Positions 48,791 through 61,286 of a stretch of DNA of 64,000 nucleotides are shown here, one piece after another. The notes under the pieces were generated by a model that saw only the letters and a program-made list of their open reading frames with translations, searched no databases and was not told the origin of the DNA. The DNA comes from Hevea brasiliensis (Eukaryota; Streptophyta; Magnoliopsida; Malpighiales; Euphorbiaceae). Position 1 is the first letter of the stretch; every line of letters starts with the position of its first letter. The stretch covers positions 81,209,652 through 81,273,651 of the forward strand of contig NC_079496.1 of NCBI RefSeq assembly GCF_030052815.1, given 5' to 3'. Position numbers and translations under genes: made by a program.

Positions 48791-50055
48791 CTAATTGAGA
48801 AGGTACCAGCAATAATGTCAAAAGTCTAAGCCTCTTCTCTCTGCTGTATAGCGTATATTCCAGCTGAAGCATCACCTTGTTCTGGTTGATTCACAGTACT
48901 TTGACTTCTAGGTGTACTGCCCCTACCTCTACCTCTGCCTCTACTAACTGATGGTGAACTATTTGGGGTAGAAACTTGGGTTGATCCCTTTGGTGTAGTA
49001 AATGATCCAGAACGACCTGGATTTACACGACCCCTAGCAAAATGGCCAGTCTCTACATAGTTAAAACATGCTCCTACGGCTCTATAACATACCCCACAAT
49101 GTGGTTTACCACAAGTTTCACAAAGTCGATCTGACAGCGCATTCCTGGGTTTCTGTTGAGTTTGCTGATCAAATCGAGGTGGTTTATGTCTAAAAGATCT
49201 ATCTCTACCGGACTTCTTACTATCTCTATCGTATCCCCCAAAGTTTTTCCTCTTTCCAATAGGACCTCTAGAACTCTGTTCTGCTGACTTTCCCTCTTTT
49301 TCCGCCTTCTCTGATTTCTTTTTCTCAAGAACCGCTTCAGATTCAATTCTTTCTAATTCTAGTGCTTGAGAAATAAGTTCAGAGAAGTTGTTATGTTTGA
49401 ATCCGACCACTTGTAATCTGATACTAGGCTTCAAGCCGGTTTCAAACCTCTTACATCTCTCCCTACTGGTAGAAAGTAGACTTACTGCATAATGGCTTAG
49501 GCGGGAGAATTCCCTTTCATACTCGACCACCGATCCGCTTTGGACTTAGGAATTCTTGCACGGTCTACATAAGCATCGTGGACATATTTCGCTGAATTCC
49601 CGAGGAAGTCATTCCATGTTAGCACCGCAGTTCTACGGTGTGGGAATGGTTTTCTACTACCATAAGCATCCCCAGAGCAAAGATCCGAGTACTCTAATCT
49701 GAGCTCTTCAGTACAATGCAGTTTCTTGAATACCCAAACCATCCTTTCTAACCAGCATTACGCCTCTAGAGGATCTATCGTCCCCTTGAACTCAGAGCCC
49801 CATATTTCATCAATTTGTAAAATAGTCCAGCAGAAGACTGTGGTTGTACCACTGGTGTCTGTATTGGGACTTGAGTAGGCACATTACCAGCCATTTGTTG
49901 GAACTTTGCAGCCATCTGCTGAGCGAATTGAGCAGGAAACTGCGGTACTTAGGGGCTGGTGCTGCTGAACCACTAACATTATGTAGGCATGGGGCATCCC
50001 CTTGCACCTCAGCCTCTATCGATTAATCGACTGAACGATCACCCTCTTCCATAGT
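48791..50055 (-). pseudogene. Gag and protease start of Tekay D, frameshifted
   Basis: The start MEEGDRSVD (about 50055 minus) is followed by a stop, then frame changes. Capsid sequence resumes as MVEYEREFSRLSHYAVSLLS at 49530, running to residue 234. This part includes [19 protein letters not shown], knuckle-like CETCGKPHCGVC and CFNYVETGHFARG (second Cys changed to Tyr), an RG-rich run, and IYAIQQREEA at the edge of protease. A stop follows, and protease sequence ends after DIIAGTFSI-like residues. At least three frame breaks are visible, so no complete gag is encoded. Confidence 0.85.
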
Positions 50056-50221
50056 CAATTCGAGAATTTTAGGCCTCTTGTACAATAATACAAGGAGATT
50101 TCCTCCCGTTAGTGCATATTTATAATGTAATGTACTGTATGTATCAAACAATGATATTGAGCAGTTGTACTGTGAAGAAAGAATATTCAAGTAACAAGTG
50201 AAAACAGAATTTAAAAACTTT

Positions 50222-50233
50222 GCTCTGATACCA
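50222..50233 (-). other. Primer binding site of Tekay D
   Basis: The minus strand reads TGGTATCAGAGC, an exact match to the complement of the initiator-Met tRNA 3' end, 8 bp inside the 5' LTR. Confidence 0.92.
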
Positions 50234-50241
50234 CTAAAACA

Positions 50242-53200
50242 TGTCACACCCTACCCCTCTGTAAGGCATAACATGATCCCGTAGTATACCTAATGAATTA
50301 CCAACTCCGTCTACTGATAACCCATTAAATACACTACAAGGGATTTTAAAAACTTTTCTTACTTCTTTTACAGTGGTGAGCACTATTTACAGGTATTAAA
50401 AACTTTTGTGAACTGAAGTGAAATAGCTAACTCCTTTGGATTATTTCGAATTTTTGTAAAAATTTTGGCAGAGTGCCATCTGTATTTTGGACAAAACAGT
50501 TCTTTAGAAAACCTGTAAAAAGCACACTTCAATATATTTCCAAATCTCAACTCCAACATACTTCTCAACACAACATTTTTCTCAATTCAAATCCATAGAA
50601 ATTTTTCAAAGTCTGAGATAAGGAAATATAATACAATTTTTACAAGACAAATAACTCATAATTAATTTACAACTTCAACGTACAATTTGAATTTACAACT
50701 GCTCAAAACCAAAACAAAATATACATACAGTGAATATACATTACAGTACAAAATGCCAACTGTGATATACTCACTATACCCAAAAATCTCTCATTGTGGT
50801 ACTAGCGACCTAGTGCATCTGTCTACTGCGACAAATAAAGCTATCGCTGAGACAATGTCTCAGTGGTGCACAACATTAACCAAATACAACTTTAAATCAT
50901 AATTCATAAACCATATAAATAGTGGATACGTAAAACCATAGTTAAATTCAAGACAATGAATGTCATAAGGAATTTAAACTCTAATTCACAAATTATCAAA
51001 ATTCATAATAACACAATTTAGTCAAATAGTTTAAGAATACCGTATTGCCAATTCATACACAATTTGATCAAATTACTGAATAACACAGTGTTGCCGATCA
51101 ATATCACAATTTGGTCAAATAACTGAATAATATCGTTTTGCAAATCAATAATACAGTTCGATCAAATAACTGAATAATATCGTTTTGCAAATCAATAACA
51201 CAATTTGATCAAATAACTGAATAATATCGTTTTGCAAATCAATAACACAATTCGATCAAATAACTGAAGAATCCAGTGTTGCCAATCAATATCACAATTC
51301 AAGCCATGACACAATTTTTTTCGTACATGCCGTGTTGTACACCACGACAAGACATACTCACCCCAATAATCGAAATCAATGAGGGAGGAAGCTAGCTATA
51401 TAATGAGAACTCATCCACACTCACCTCAGACTGACAAGTCAAAGAGGGAGAAACATAATCATACTCACCCCAGACTGATAAGTCAAAGAGGGAGGAATAA
51501 TCACACTCACCCCATTAATGGAGGAGGAACATAATATCCGTGTCATACCAATTGTGAGTCAAAACAATTCCAAACATTTTATTCAAATGATCCGTAAGAA
51601 TCCAATAAATTTCCAAAGTTATAATTTCATTCACAAAATGGCAACACACTTCAATTTCCACAAAAACCATTTACAGTGCTTTTCAATCAATAAGTATCCA
51701 TCAATATCATTCAAACAATTTTTCACAGTTTCAAACCATTCACAATGTTTTTCAATCAATAAGTGTCCACCAAACACATTTCCACAATTTAAAACAATAA
51801 TATACAAATAGTCATAATTTATTTCAATTGAAAAATTCAAAAGAAATAGCCGTTGTGCACAAACCTCTGATGACTGTCCCCCTGGTCTAGACTCAGTGTT
51901 TCCTTCCCTTTTGCTGAGTCCTTGTTAACTGAGAAACACAATTTGAAGTGTCTCAGTGCTAATTTAATTTGCCTCTAACAATAATGTTTGATAAACAATT
52001 CACTGAATACCTTTGTTTGCTTAATCAACCCATATATCGACCCTCAATGTGTTCTATGTAAATTAGGTCTTAACGTTATCAATATGTCATATTCGATAGT
52101 ATTTTAGGGTTGGTACGTTTTACCAAACTCGTTTCCTTGTTTAGTGCATTTTAATGCAACTTGTTGGATTCCGGAATACTAGTTTGACCTAGCCGGACGA
52201 CCTAGTTCCCTCAGTTTTCGGGTTTGGGTCAAAACTACAAACTTGTAGATCTAGGTCTTATTGCACGCGGGGCAAAATTTCAGGTCAATCCGAGTTAAGT
52301 AGACCAAGTTATGGTCATTATACTATTGCTGGTCAAATGGTACCAATTAGGTCAATTTTTGGTCATTTTGGTCAACTCTGGTTCGGCCAGTTTTTGGACC
52401 TGAACTTGTGCAAGTTGTTTGACTTGCTTATGGTCATTTCTGGGCTTTGGTGTCTTCATAAGACTTGTAGGTATGGATCTTAACTATTCTTGGTCAAAAT
52501 ATCAGGTCAATTGGACCTGGTTTGAGTGAGTTATGGCCTAAACACTCACTGCTGCCCAATTGGTCATTTTTCAGGTCCTAATTGCACCTAATCCGAATTG
52601 GTCATTTTTTTAGGTCACCTTGCAAGCAGAATTTTGGTATGTTTTCTCAATGAAAGTTGGCACATTTTGTGCCTAGTTTCACCTCCAATTGGTCTCATAC
52701 CAATTGAGGTTACACATTTAAACTTATTGGTCTGCTTGCACACTGCCCTCTATATGTCTTTCAAACCCCAATTCAAACATACATTTAACTTGCTCTACTT
52801 TAAATCCTCATACCTAATTCTGATTTTATACCATTCCATATTCATTTATCACTTCTTACTATGGTCAATTTCGACAGAATACAAACATTCTCAATACATC
52901 AAATACAACCCTAAACCACAAAGTCCAAATTTAGCAATATATGTACATAAATACACCTAATCATTACATATAATCTCCACTACTAATTTACATATACATT
53001 CATCAATTCTTCTATGTCAACATTCTGCCAACACTTCCATCAATACATACAATTATTCAAGGGTTCCCAAGCTACCGAAATCTTCTTCAACACCACATTG
53101 CCCTACAATCCATCAATTCTCATCCAAGTGCCAAAATCACCATATATATGTGAAACAATTCATTAGGATATTAATTTACCATGATCAACATTATTTCTCA

Positions 53201-54233
53201 TCAATTATATGCATAATAAATCATCAAATGTGTGACCCCATGGCTGTCCAAAAATGGCTATCTCAATAACTATTTAAACTTCAAAATTTCCTTCACAAAA
53301 CTAACACCCATAACATAAACATAAAGTTTAACAAGGAAATTCTCAAAAATGTAAACTTACCTTTGTTTGTAACTTGCTAAACCTTCACCAAACTTCTCAA
53401 ATTTGGTATCAATATCTTCCTTGTGATGTGTAGACCATTTTTTATGAAGGAACTTAAAGGATTGGAGTTGAAAATGGGGAGGTTAAGTGAGCTCATGCAA
53501 AACGTCAATCGTGGATTCTTTCATCTTCATTCACGGCATGGTTGAGCTAAGTGAGGAAGATGAGGTTTGAGTGGGAGAAATCTGCCCACTTATGAGTATA
53601 TTTAATCCATTTAATGTTCTTAGTGGTCCACTAAAAAAAATTATATCATATAATAAGCCAAATGTGCATTTATTCCACATTAACCCATGATTTTAGCTAT
53701 TTGTATTAGGTACCACTAAACTAATTTTTCATTTCAATTTCTAAGTGTAATATTATTTATTTTTAATGGACATTTAGGTCAAAAGACAATTCGGGGTGTC
53801 AAATGACCATAATGCCCCTGTTCGGGTTATGTTCCCGATTTTTCGGTATTACCGGGTTTTGTCTGTTTTTCGATTTCTCACTTTTCTTTGTACTATTTAT
53901 TTAATTTTTCTTTGATATTTATAATGATATTTATTCTTCAACAAGGGTCTATTTAAGTCCTAAAAATATTTTCCGTGGTTCCCATGATCAGGGCAGTCAA
54001 CGGTCCACGCGTGACTTCGCAAGTCACCCATCACTAGGTTTCTCGGCTCGCTTAACTTGATCACATTTCTTTGCTATTATTTTTTTTTTATTTTTCTTGT
54101 ATTTTCTTTTCTTGTATTTCATTATTTTATGTCTCCTCACTCACATTGAAGTGTGGTTCTAGGCATCCTAGCTATCCGGACAACACTGGTCATCGGAACA
54201 GCAGAACGCACTACCGAACTTAGGGGTGTTACA
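50242..54233 (-). repeat. 5' LTR of Tekay D (3,992 bp)
   Basis: Near-identical to 43768-47769, with the same arrays and motifs: minisatellite 51010-51300, H1 50840-50869, exon-like segment 51865-51928, H2 52683-52708, donor-like GTAAGT near 53355-53360. Small losses near 54000-54030 (within the CCACGCGTGACTTC block) separate the two copies. Confidence 0.93.
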
Positions 54234-55190
54234 CGAAGCATATGGAATCTTGGCCATTTTATCTCTTTCTTCAGGTGTCTTTGGAGACATCTCCTTAGAA
54301 AGGTGGATACCATGTCTCACTTGTAACAATCCTCTCTTGGAATCAAGCATGTTAAACCTCTTTAACACATTTTCCAAGTATAGACTTTGGGATAAACCAA
54401 TTATTCTTTTCGCTCTATCTCTATAGATGCGAATCCCAAGAATATAAGTTGCCTCCCCTAAGTCTTTCATGGAGAATGTATTTGACAACCATAGCTTTAT
54501 AGTTATCAACATACCTATGTCATTACCCATCAACAAAATGTCATCCACATATAAGACAAAGAAAGTGACAGCACTATCACTAACCTTCTTATATACACAT
54601 GGCTCATCCTCATTTTTAATAAAACCAAATGACTTAATGGCTTCATCAAAATGGATGTTCCAAATCCTCGAAGCTTGTTTCAACCCATAAATGGATCGCT
54701 TTAGATTGCATACCTTAGAATCATCTTGGGATTCAAAACCCTTAGGTTGTTCCATGAAAATGTTTTCTTTAATGTATCTATTAAGAAAAGTTGTTTTGAC
54801 ATCCATATGCCAAATCTCATAATCATAGTATGCAACTATTGCTAATAGAATCCTAATTGATTTAAGCATGGCAACAGGCGAGAAAGTCTCCTCATAGTCG
54901 ATTCCTTGCCTTTGGTGAAACCCTTTTGCTACTAGCCTTGCTTTATAGGTCTCTACCTTTCCATCAGAACCGATTTTCTTCTTAAAAACCCATTTGTTCC
55001 CTATAGGTACAATACCTTCAGGTGGGTCAACAAGATCCCAAACTTGATTCTTATACATGGAATCAATCTCGGATTTCATAGCATCAATCCATTTTGAAGA
55101 GTCTATATCTGATATAGCTTCTTCATAGGTAAGTGGATCATTTCCATGATCTACTTCTTCATGAGTAGACAACTATTATTCTTTTTCATG
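54234..55190 (-). pseudogene. Copia B reverse transcriptase
   Basis: From 55172 to the insertion point, 313 codons are open: DPLTYEEAISDIDSSKWIDA, WDLVDPPEGIVPIGNKWVFK, GKVETYKARLVAKG, then WHMDVKTTFLN (catalytic Asp at residue 124) and YVDDILLMGN (208-211). It then runs through LSNTFSMKDLGEATYILGI to MAKIPYAS, where Tekay D cuts in. The catalytic motifs are intact, but stops immediately upstream (near 55173) and the insertion make it non-functional. Synthesises cDNA in the family. Confidence 0.9.
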
Positions 55191-56300
55191 AAGGAAACCA
55201 TATCTCACTGGTGGGTGAGATGCCCTGGCTGATCTACAAGGAACAGCTGTAGATGTTTCATCAATAGGTGTAGGTTGACTAGATGGATCCATATCCATCT
55301 GATCTGTTGGTTAGTCAGAATTCTCCAATTCTAACTCTATTTGCCTTACTTTGCTTTCTTCTTAAACAAACTGTTGTTCAAGAAATGTGGCATCTCCACT
55401 TACCACAACCTTTTGTGAGGTAGGCAAATAAAAATAATATCCAAAACTATCTTTTGGATATCCAACAAATCGACCCTTTTTTGATCTGGTTTCCAATTTA
55501 TCAGTGTTCAGCTTTTTGATATAAGCTGGACAATCCCAAATCTTAACATGCTTAAGGCTTGGTTTTCTTCCATTCCATATCTCATAAGGTGTGGAAGATA
55601 CTGATTTTGATGGAATCCTATTCAGAATATACAAAGCTGATTCTAATGCAAATCCCCAAAAGGAGATTGGCATATTAGTATAGCTCATCATACTACGTAC
55701 CATATCCAATAGGGTACGATTTCTCCTTTCAGATACACCATTCAGTTGTGGTGTTCTTGGAGGAGTCAGTTAGGAAACAATGCCATGCTCTCTCAAGTAT
55801 TCATCAAATTCAGTACTCAATTAATCACCTCCACGATCTGATCGAAGAGCTTTAATACTTTTTTTTGTTTGATTTTCTACTTCAGACTTAAGTTCTTTGA
55901 ACTTTTCAAAGGATTCATGTTTGTATTTCATTAAATACAAATACCCAAACCTTGATTTATCATCAGTAAAGGTACTAAAATAATGAAAACTGCCTCTAGC
56001 CATTTTTTTAAATGGACCACATACATCACTATGTATTAGCTCCAAAATATTTTTAGGTCTTAGCCTTTGTCCAACAAAGGGTGATCTATTCATTTTTCCC
56101 TAAAGGTAGGATTCACAGGTTCGAGTAGGTTCAGAACCCAATGAGGATAGAATCTCCATTTTCTCTAGTTTTGCAATCCTATCTTCTGCAACATAACCTA
56201 ACCTTAAGTGTCAAATATATTTTGAACTTGAGTTGATTTTCACCATGGCATTGCATTTATTTAGATCACTTGCATTCAATTTGTGTTTGTTATTATTATC
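55191..56300 (-). pseudogene. Copia B integrase
   Basis: The minus strand has ILSSLGSEPTRTCESYL, a stop and GKMNRSPFVGQ. The core follows with HSDVCGPFKKMA (Asp), DDKSRFGYLYLMKY, LRSDRGGD (second Asp) and, after stops, NGVSERRNRTLLDMV (Glu). The C-terminal part has FWGFALESALYILNRIPSKS and CPAYIKKLNTDKLETRSKKG. Stops fall after GGD, after HGIVS, and in the linker (QQFV, ENSD). The DDE residues are all visible, but the frame is broken at least five times. Confidence 0.88.
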
Positions 56301-56700
56301 CAAATAATAAAGACTATCATTCATATAACCTGAACCAACATATTTATTTCCAGAATAAATATTACAAACATCATCTGTAAACTGAAATTCATAGCCATTT
56401 CTAGTCAAACTAGATGTAGAAATGATGTTCTTAAAAACATCAGGTACATAAAAAATATTATCCAAACACAAAACATGTCCAGACATGTAAAAAGATTTAG
56501 ATCCTATGGCTAAAGCTTCAACAATTGAGCTATCACTAATCTGGAGTCTAACATCTCGAGAACGCAAGCTGCTACTATTTGCTAGTTCCTGCATATCATA
56601 AGAAATGTGAGAACTGGCACCAGTATCTAAAAGCTAAGCTGTAGATGAACTATGAGTATCATCAGAATCTAAATAACAAGATATAGACATACCTTCCGAA
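56301..56700 (-). pseudogene. Copia B protease and GAG-pre-integrase region
   Basis: The minus strand reads LLDTGASSHISYDMQELANS, with the aspartic protease signature DTGASSH at about 56630-56610. Then come VEALAIGSKSFYMSGHV, FYVPDVFKNIISTSSLT and NGYEFQFTDDVCNIYSGNK. A stop precedes LLDTG. The 127-codon open part at 56211-56594 covers the end of protease and the pre-integrase zinc region. Confidence 0.85.
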
Positions 56701-57554
56701 AGTGTATCCTTCTTGTCCTTCAGAGAAGCAAGATACTCTGGGCAGTTTCTTTTTCATTGCCCATCCTGCTGGCAGTGGAAACACTTTCCTTTGCCTCCAT
56801 CAGCTTTAGTTTTCCCTTTCTGTTTAGCTATTTTCTTGGAAGGACTAGGAATCTGAGGTTTCTTTTTCTTATTGCCCTTCTTCTTATTGGACTTTCCAGC
56901 TGAAGAAGATGCAATCAAAGCTACCTCTTTTCCTTTATTGCCCAGTATATTCTTTTGGGCAATAACCAGTATGTTGAGTAAACCAGCCAAGGTGTATTCC
57001 TGTTTAGTCATATGGAAATTTGTCACAAAATTCCCAAATGACTAAAGAAGGGACTGAAGGATCAAATCCGTCTGTAGTTGAAAATCCATGTTAAAGTCAA
57101 GATGTTCCAGCTGCTCAATCAGCCGAATCATCTTATGGACATGATCCCTAACATTCTGTCCCTCAGACATCCTCTTGCGGAATAGCTGTCTAAATATCTC
57201 ATACCTAGCATTCCTGCTGTGCTCACCATACAACTCTTATAGGTGAAGAAGAATCTCACTCGCACTCTACATATTCTCATGCTACTTCTGTAACTCATTA
57301 CTCATAGAAGCAAGCATGTAACACTTGGCTCTCATATCATGCTCCTTCCACTTATCCAAAGTTTCATGTTCCTCTTGAGTGGCCTCTGGAGGTAAGGGAC
57401 TAGGAACATTTGAGACTAAAACATATCCTATATGTTCAAGGCTCAGGACAAGTTTCAAATTTCTTAGCCAATCAGATAGATTAGGTCCTGTCAACCTATT
57501 GCGATCAAGTATGCTTGCAAGGATATTGGATGGTGGTTGTTGTGGTGTGCTCAT
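56701..57554 (-). pseudogene. Copia B gag
   Basis: ATG at 57554 gives MSTPQQPPSNILASILDRNR, followed by NLSDWLRNLKLVLSLEHIGY, typical of copia gag starts. After stops at about 57280, 57265 and 57240 come ELYGEHSRNARYEIFRQLF and DHVHKMIRLIEQLEHLDF, then NFHMTKQEYTLAGLLNIL, a Lys-rich tail, and one zinc knuckle, CFHCQQDGQ, a stop, KRNC. The knuckle His is Gln and the following Trp is a stop. The domain order is complete, but at least four stops interrupt it. Confidence 0.88.
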
Positions 57555-58738
57555 TATTATCAGAAAATTAACTGCAGAAAATAATTAGATTAATTAGTAA
57601 ATATATCATGTATTTAACCAAAATGATTATGGTCTTCTAATCCAATTGGTTCTCCCACTAACTTAACGAATCCTACACTTCCAAAGTACAAAACGGAAAT
57701 CCTAGTTGGATGGATTTCTAGTGGGTGATTGAATTCTTATAATCATATTGATCATCCTTAGGTACATCCATTATTGGAATTATAATAAACTATAAGTGAG
57801 CAACTCCTTGCCCATCACATCTCATGTGAGGTTCAATCCTTTACCTAGCCCCTAATGCTCAAAATCTCAGGTACATCCATTATTGACTTATCTTGCATTA
57901 GTTAAGTTGATCCCATTGAGTTAGTAAACATGCAAATAATTTTAATGTCCTCAGGTACATCCAATATTGGCCACCAAACCATTTACATATTTACAATATC
58001 TCATGCTTAATAATTATTCTTAAGAAATTCTCTTAAATTAATTGCATCATATGCAAGTATTTAAAATTTCTTAAAATAATTGGCTCAATGGAGGGCCCAT
58101 GTTATAATTACTTTAATTATACTATTTCCAACTTAATCATTTGTTTGGAAGATTTTGTAGTCATCCTAATTACTATTACAGTCTCACTTTACACATTATC
58201 CAATTAGCATGCATATATTATATACTTGCATACATTCCCATACATCTCATGCATTCATGGATAATAATAAATATGGTATGATCATAGACTTTCTAAGGGA
58301 TTCAATTCTAAGCCACCAAGAATTGAATCAAGGCATTCCTAGGTACATTTCATTCATTCATATTACAAGAGTTGCTGGAGGAGTACATAATCAACACTTG
58401 ATCTTGAATTCCTCCCACTGGTCCCACCAATGCTCTTGACCTCCTTGATCTTCTTGCAATCTAATTACATAGTAATCCTTGGCGTACCAAGGTGAATTTA
58501 CAAGAACTAAATAAATGAAATTACAACCCAAAAAATATTATAACCTTTATAATATATGCCCAAAATAAATTAAAATAAATTAATTAATTTACAACCTAAA
58601 GAAACATAAAAAAATAAATCCAATCACATTGGTCTTTTATTGTTCATGATCATCTATCATGCATATCACTATTTAACAATTAAATAAAATATACATACTT
58701 AAATTAAATTGAATATCTCATATTCAAATTAAAAATCC

Positions 58739-58862
58739 AGATTTGAATATGATTCAAACAAATTTAAAAATTTAGATTTGAATCACATTCAAACAAATTT
58801 AAAAATTTATATTTGAATCACATTCAAACAAATTTAAAAATTCAGATTTGAATCAAAATTTA
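58739..58862. repeat. Tandem repeat, unit about 39 bp, three copies
   Basis: The unit is AATCACATTCAAACAAATTT followed by AAAAATTTAGATTTG, with small changes. Confidence 0.85.
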
Positions 58863-58951
58863 ATTGTGTGATTAAAACTCTTAATTAAACACTTTAATTA
58901 GTCATGGACCTAATTATGGGCCTTTTAAAACCAAGCCCACAAACACGCCCA

Positions 58952-59010
58952 AAGCCATGCGCATGGTTGGATGCACCAAGCCATGCGCATGGTTGGATGC
59001 ACCAAACCAT
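58952..59010. repeat. Tandem 26-bp repeat with palindromic ATGCGCAT
   Basis: CCATGCGCATGGTTGGATGC occurs twice in tandem, followed by a third partial CCATGCGCACC. Confidence 0.85.
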
Positions 59011-59130
59011 GCGCACCAATGGAGTTCATCTGCATACCGCCACCTATTACTTACAACCAGCAATAAATCAATCATCTCATAATCAAATCACACAATTAAA
59101 TCGTATAATCAACAATCTAAATGGCAAATA

Positions 59131-59147
59131 TAGTGGCTCTGATACCA
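59131..59147 (-). other. Primer binding site of copia B
   Basis: The minus strand reads TGGTATCAGAGCCACTA two bases inside the 5' LTR end (CCTTCA), matching initiator-Met tRNA. Confidence 0.92.
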
Positions 59148-59149
59148 AT

Positions 59150-61286
59150 TGAAGGAGCGGAAGAATGAAAAACATAAGTTTAGATCATTGAATTCAAAAT
59201 TTTTCTTCTAAGGTGTCATGCATCATGCAAGATTCATTGTTTATCTATTTGATTTCAATGTTAAACAGCATATTAAAACTCTTTTAATATATTTTTGGAT
59301 CTACATTTTCTATTTAAGATTTTAGAATTAATAGATTAATTCATTAGAACCCTAGATTAGATCAAGAATAAGTGCACTAATCTTTTGATGCACTGCAGTT
59401 GTGTTTGGCACCTTTGGGATGCGCCTAGGACACCAAATGTTGTCCCTCTAGCTTGTCCACACCAAGATCACCAATGGCAGCCCCTTAAATAGCTTCTCAA
59501 GCCTTTCCAATTAATTAGAAATTCAAGTTTTTCCTTTAGAGAGATTACAGATGTATACAGGACACTAGAAATGATTTCTAGCAATTTTAAATCAAGAGAC
59601 TGTTGGCAATTCTCTTTGAATTAATGAGAGATGAAGAAGAAGAGAGGAAGAGCACTCCAAGGGTGGCAGGACCTATGAAGAACAGCAGCTTATTATTTTA
59701 CTCTTTCATAACAGTACATTATATAGCTAGGTCACCACTTAAAACCCTTGCCACACGTCACCTTCTGATTGGCTCTTAGTTTAATTGAGCCAATCACATT
59801 GTGCCAAGTGTCAAACTTTGATTTAATCTTGACTTTGATCATCTTACATGATTAAAAGATAATTGGCAAGCTTATGTGTAGTGCCATGTGGCACCATGAG
59901 TGTGTCACCATCTCATGGTGCCACATGTCACCCTGTGAAATGACCAAAATACCCCTGTGTCTTAATTTTGAGTTCTCAACCCAAAATAATTATTTCTCTT
60001 CTTCTAATTAATTTATATCAAATATAAATTAATTAATTAATTAATTAATCTCTATTAATTAATTTCTCATAATTAAATTCATATTTAAACACTTTAAATA
60101 TAAATTTAACTTATACTATACATCCAATAACTTAGAATTGGTTTCAAACCATGCTAGGGACTTTGCAATCTAATTGCAAACCAAACCTATTTAATTAATC
60201 AATTAAACTCTTTAATTAATTAATTAATTAAATCACATTTAATTTGGTGATTACTTGTGTATGTATGTGACTCACTAGGCTCATTACTAATTGGCAATGA
60301 GATATGATATTAACTCTTAATATCATCATAACTCTTTCTTACCATAAATGATTTCTCTAAATCATTTTATGCACCTCATAGACCATGGTTAATACCTAGC
60401 ATAGCATGCCATGGCTACCCAATTATTAATAAGGAATACCTTAAATGAACATTTAATCATATGTTACCATGCACTAGAATCTCTCTGTTACAAAATCCCA
60501 ATTCGAGATGGAGTCAAGGTTTATGTCAAACCCCATTTGCTATGAATATTATGTTCTCTTTTAATTCCAGTTCTTGACTAAAAAGATTTTCTCATCAGAA
60601 ACTCTTTTCTGATTAAATCTATCTGTCCTGGTCAGGAACTTGAAACATCAAGAACAATTAAATGAACATAGGATTTTATCCCTATTTACTGAGGATAACA
60701 GATTCCATCTTGATCAACACCTACCTCCATATATAACTAGTAGGAGCCAACATATGCCCATATACCCATACACGGTACAAGTATGAAAGCAGTATCAACC
60801 TCAAACCACCTATATACAAGATAACTGTGCTATCTCAGGTCTAAAGATTATATACGCTGATATAATTTATGACAATACATTGGCAAGAATAAACTCCATG
60901 CGCTTGTCATAAATGTCACTGGTTTGGCCTACTTATCATGTATAAGTGCCTATCATGTTTGTTATATGGCATGAGACTCACCATTCCATCTTATTTACAT
61001 CTCATATAAATAACTTGGGAACAAACATGATTACAATCTTTCTAGATAAGTCATGTCCTTATTGTGAAGTATCCTCGATTGTGAACCAATTTATGATACT
61101 TTGTGCTTGAAATACTGTCACTCATATTCTTAACAACTTAAGAATAGAATTTCTAACAAAATATCAATGGACATTTTCTTTTACACATAAATATATTATG
61201 TAAACGAAAAAGTGAAAATGCCTTTTATTAATAAAACATATACAAGATACATACTAAATGATATATTCTAGGGCATACTACTGACA
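59150..61286 (-). repeat. 5' LTR of copia B (2,137 bp), uninterrupted
   Basis: Runs TGAAGGAGCGGAAG to GGCATACTACTGACA on the plus strand. This is the intact reference for the copia LTR copies at 7126-8915, 11136-15508 and 37422-43078. Contains a long run of TTAATTAA-type repeats near 60020-60070 and 60210-60230. Confidence 0.93.

Larger units (their letters stand above)
43768..54233 (-). mobile_element. Complete but pol-less Tekay retrotransposon D with TSD CGAAG
   Basis: Two LTRs (43768-47769 and 50242-54233) flank an internal region of only about 2.47 kb. That region has a polypurine tract, a short 3' coding tail, about 1 kb of noncoding sequence, gag and a primer site. Protease beyond its first residues, RT, RNase H and the integrase core are absent. 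CGAAG stands at 43763-43767 and 54234-54238, and the copia frame resumes across it. In the first 290 bp the LTRs differ at four positions, so this is a fairly recent insertion. With no pol of its own, it would have needed enzymes from a relative such as E. Confidence 0.93.
57555..59130 (-). other. Copia B untranslated leader
   Basis: About 1.6 kb between primer site and gag, without coding signal. It holds three copies of AGGTACATCCA(T/A)TATTG (near 57759, 57869 and 57953), a tandem array with a unit of about 39 bp (58739-58862) and a tandem GCCATGCGCATGGTTGG unit (58952-59010). Confidence 0.8.
37422..61286 (-). mobile_element. Ty1/copia retrotransposon B, split by solo LTR C and Tekay D
   Basis: Read on the minus strand: 5' LTR (59150-61286), primer site, leader, gag, protease, integrase, RT, [Tekay D], RNase H, polypurine tract and 3' LTR (37422-43078 with solo LTR C inside). 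This gag-PR-INT-RT-RH order defines Ty1/copia. Flanking bases GAATT and GAACT are a five-base duplication with one mismatch. Without the nested insertions the element is about 9.9 kb. The lineage within copia is not assigned. All domains carry stops. Confidence 0.92.
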
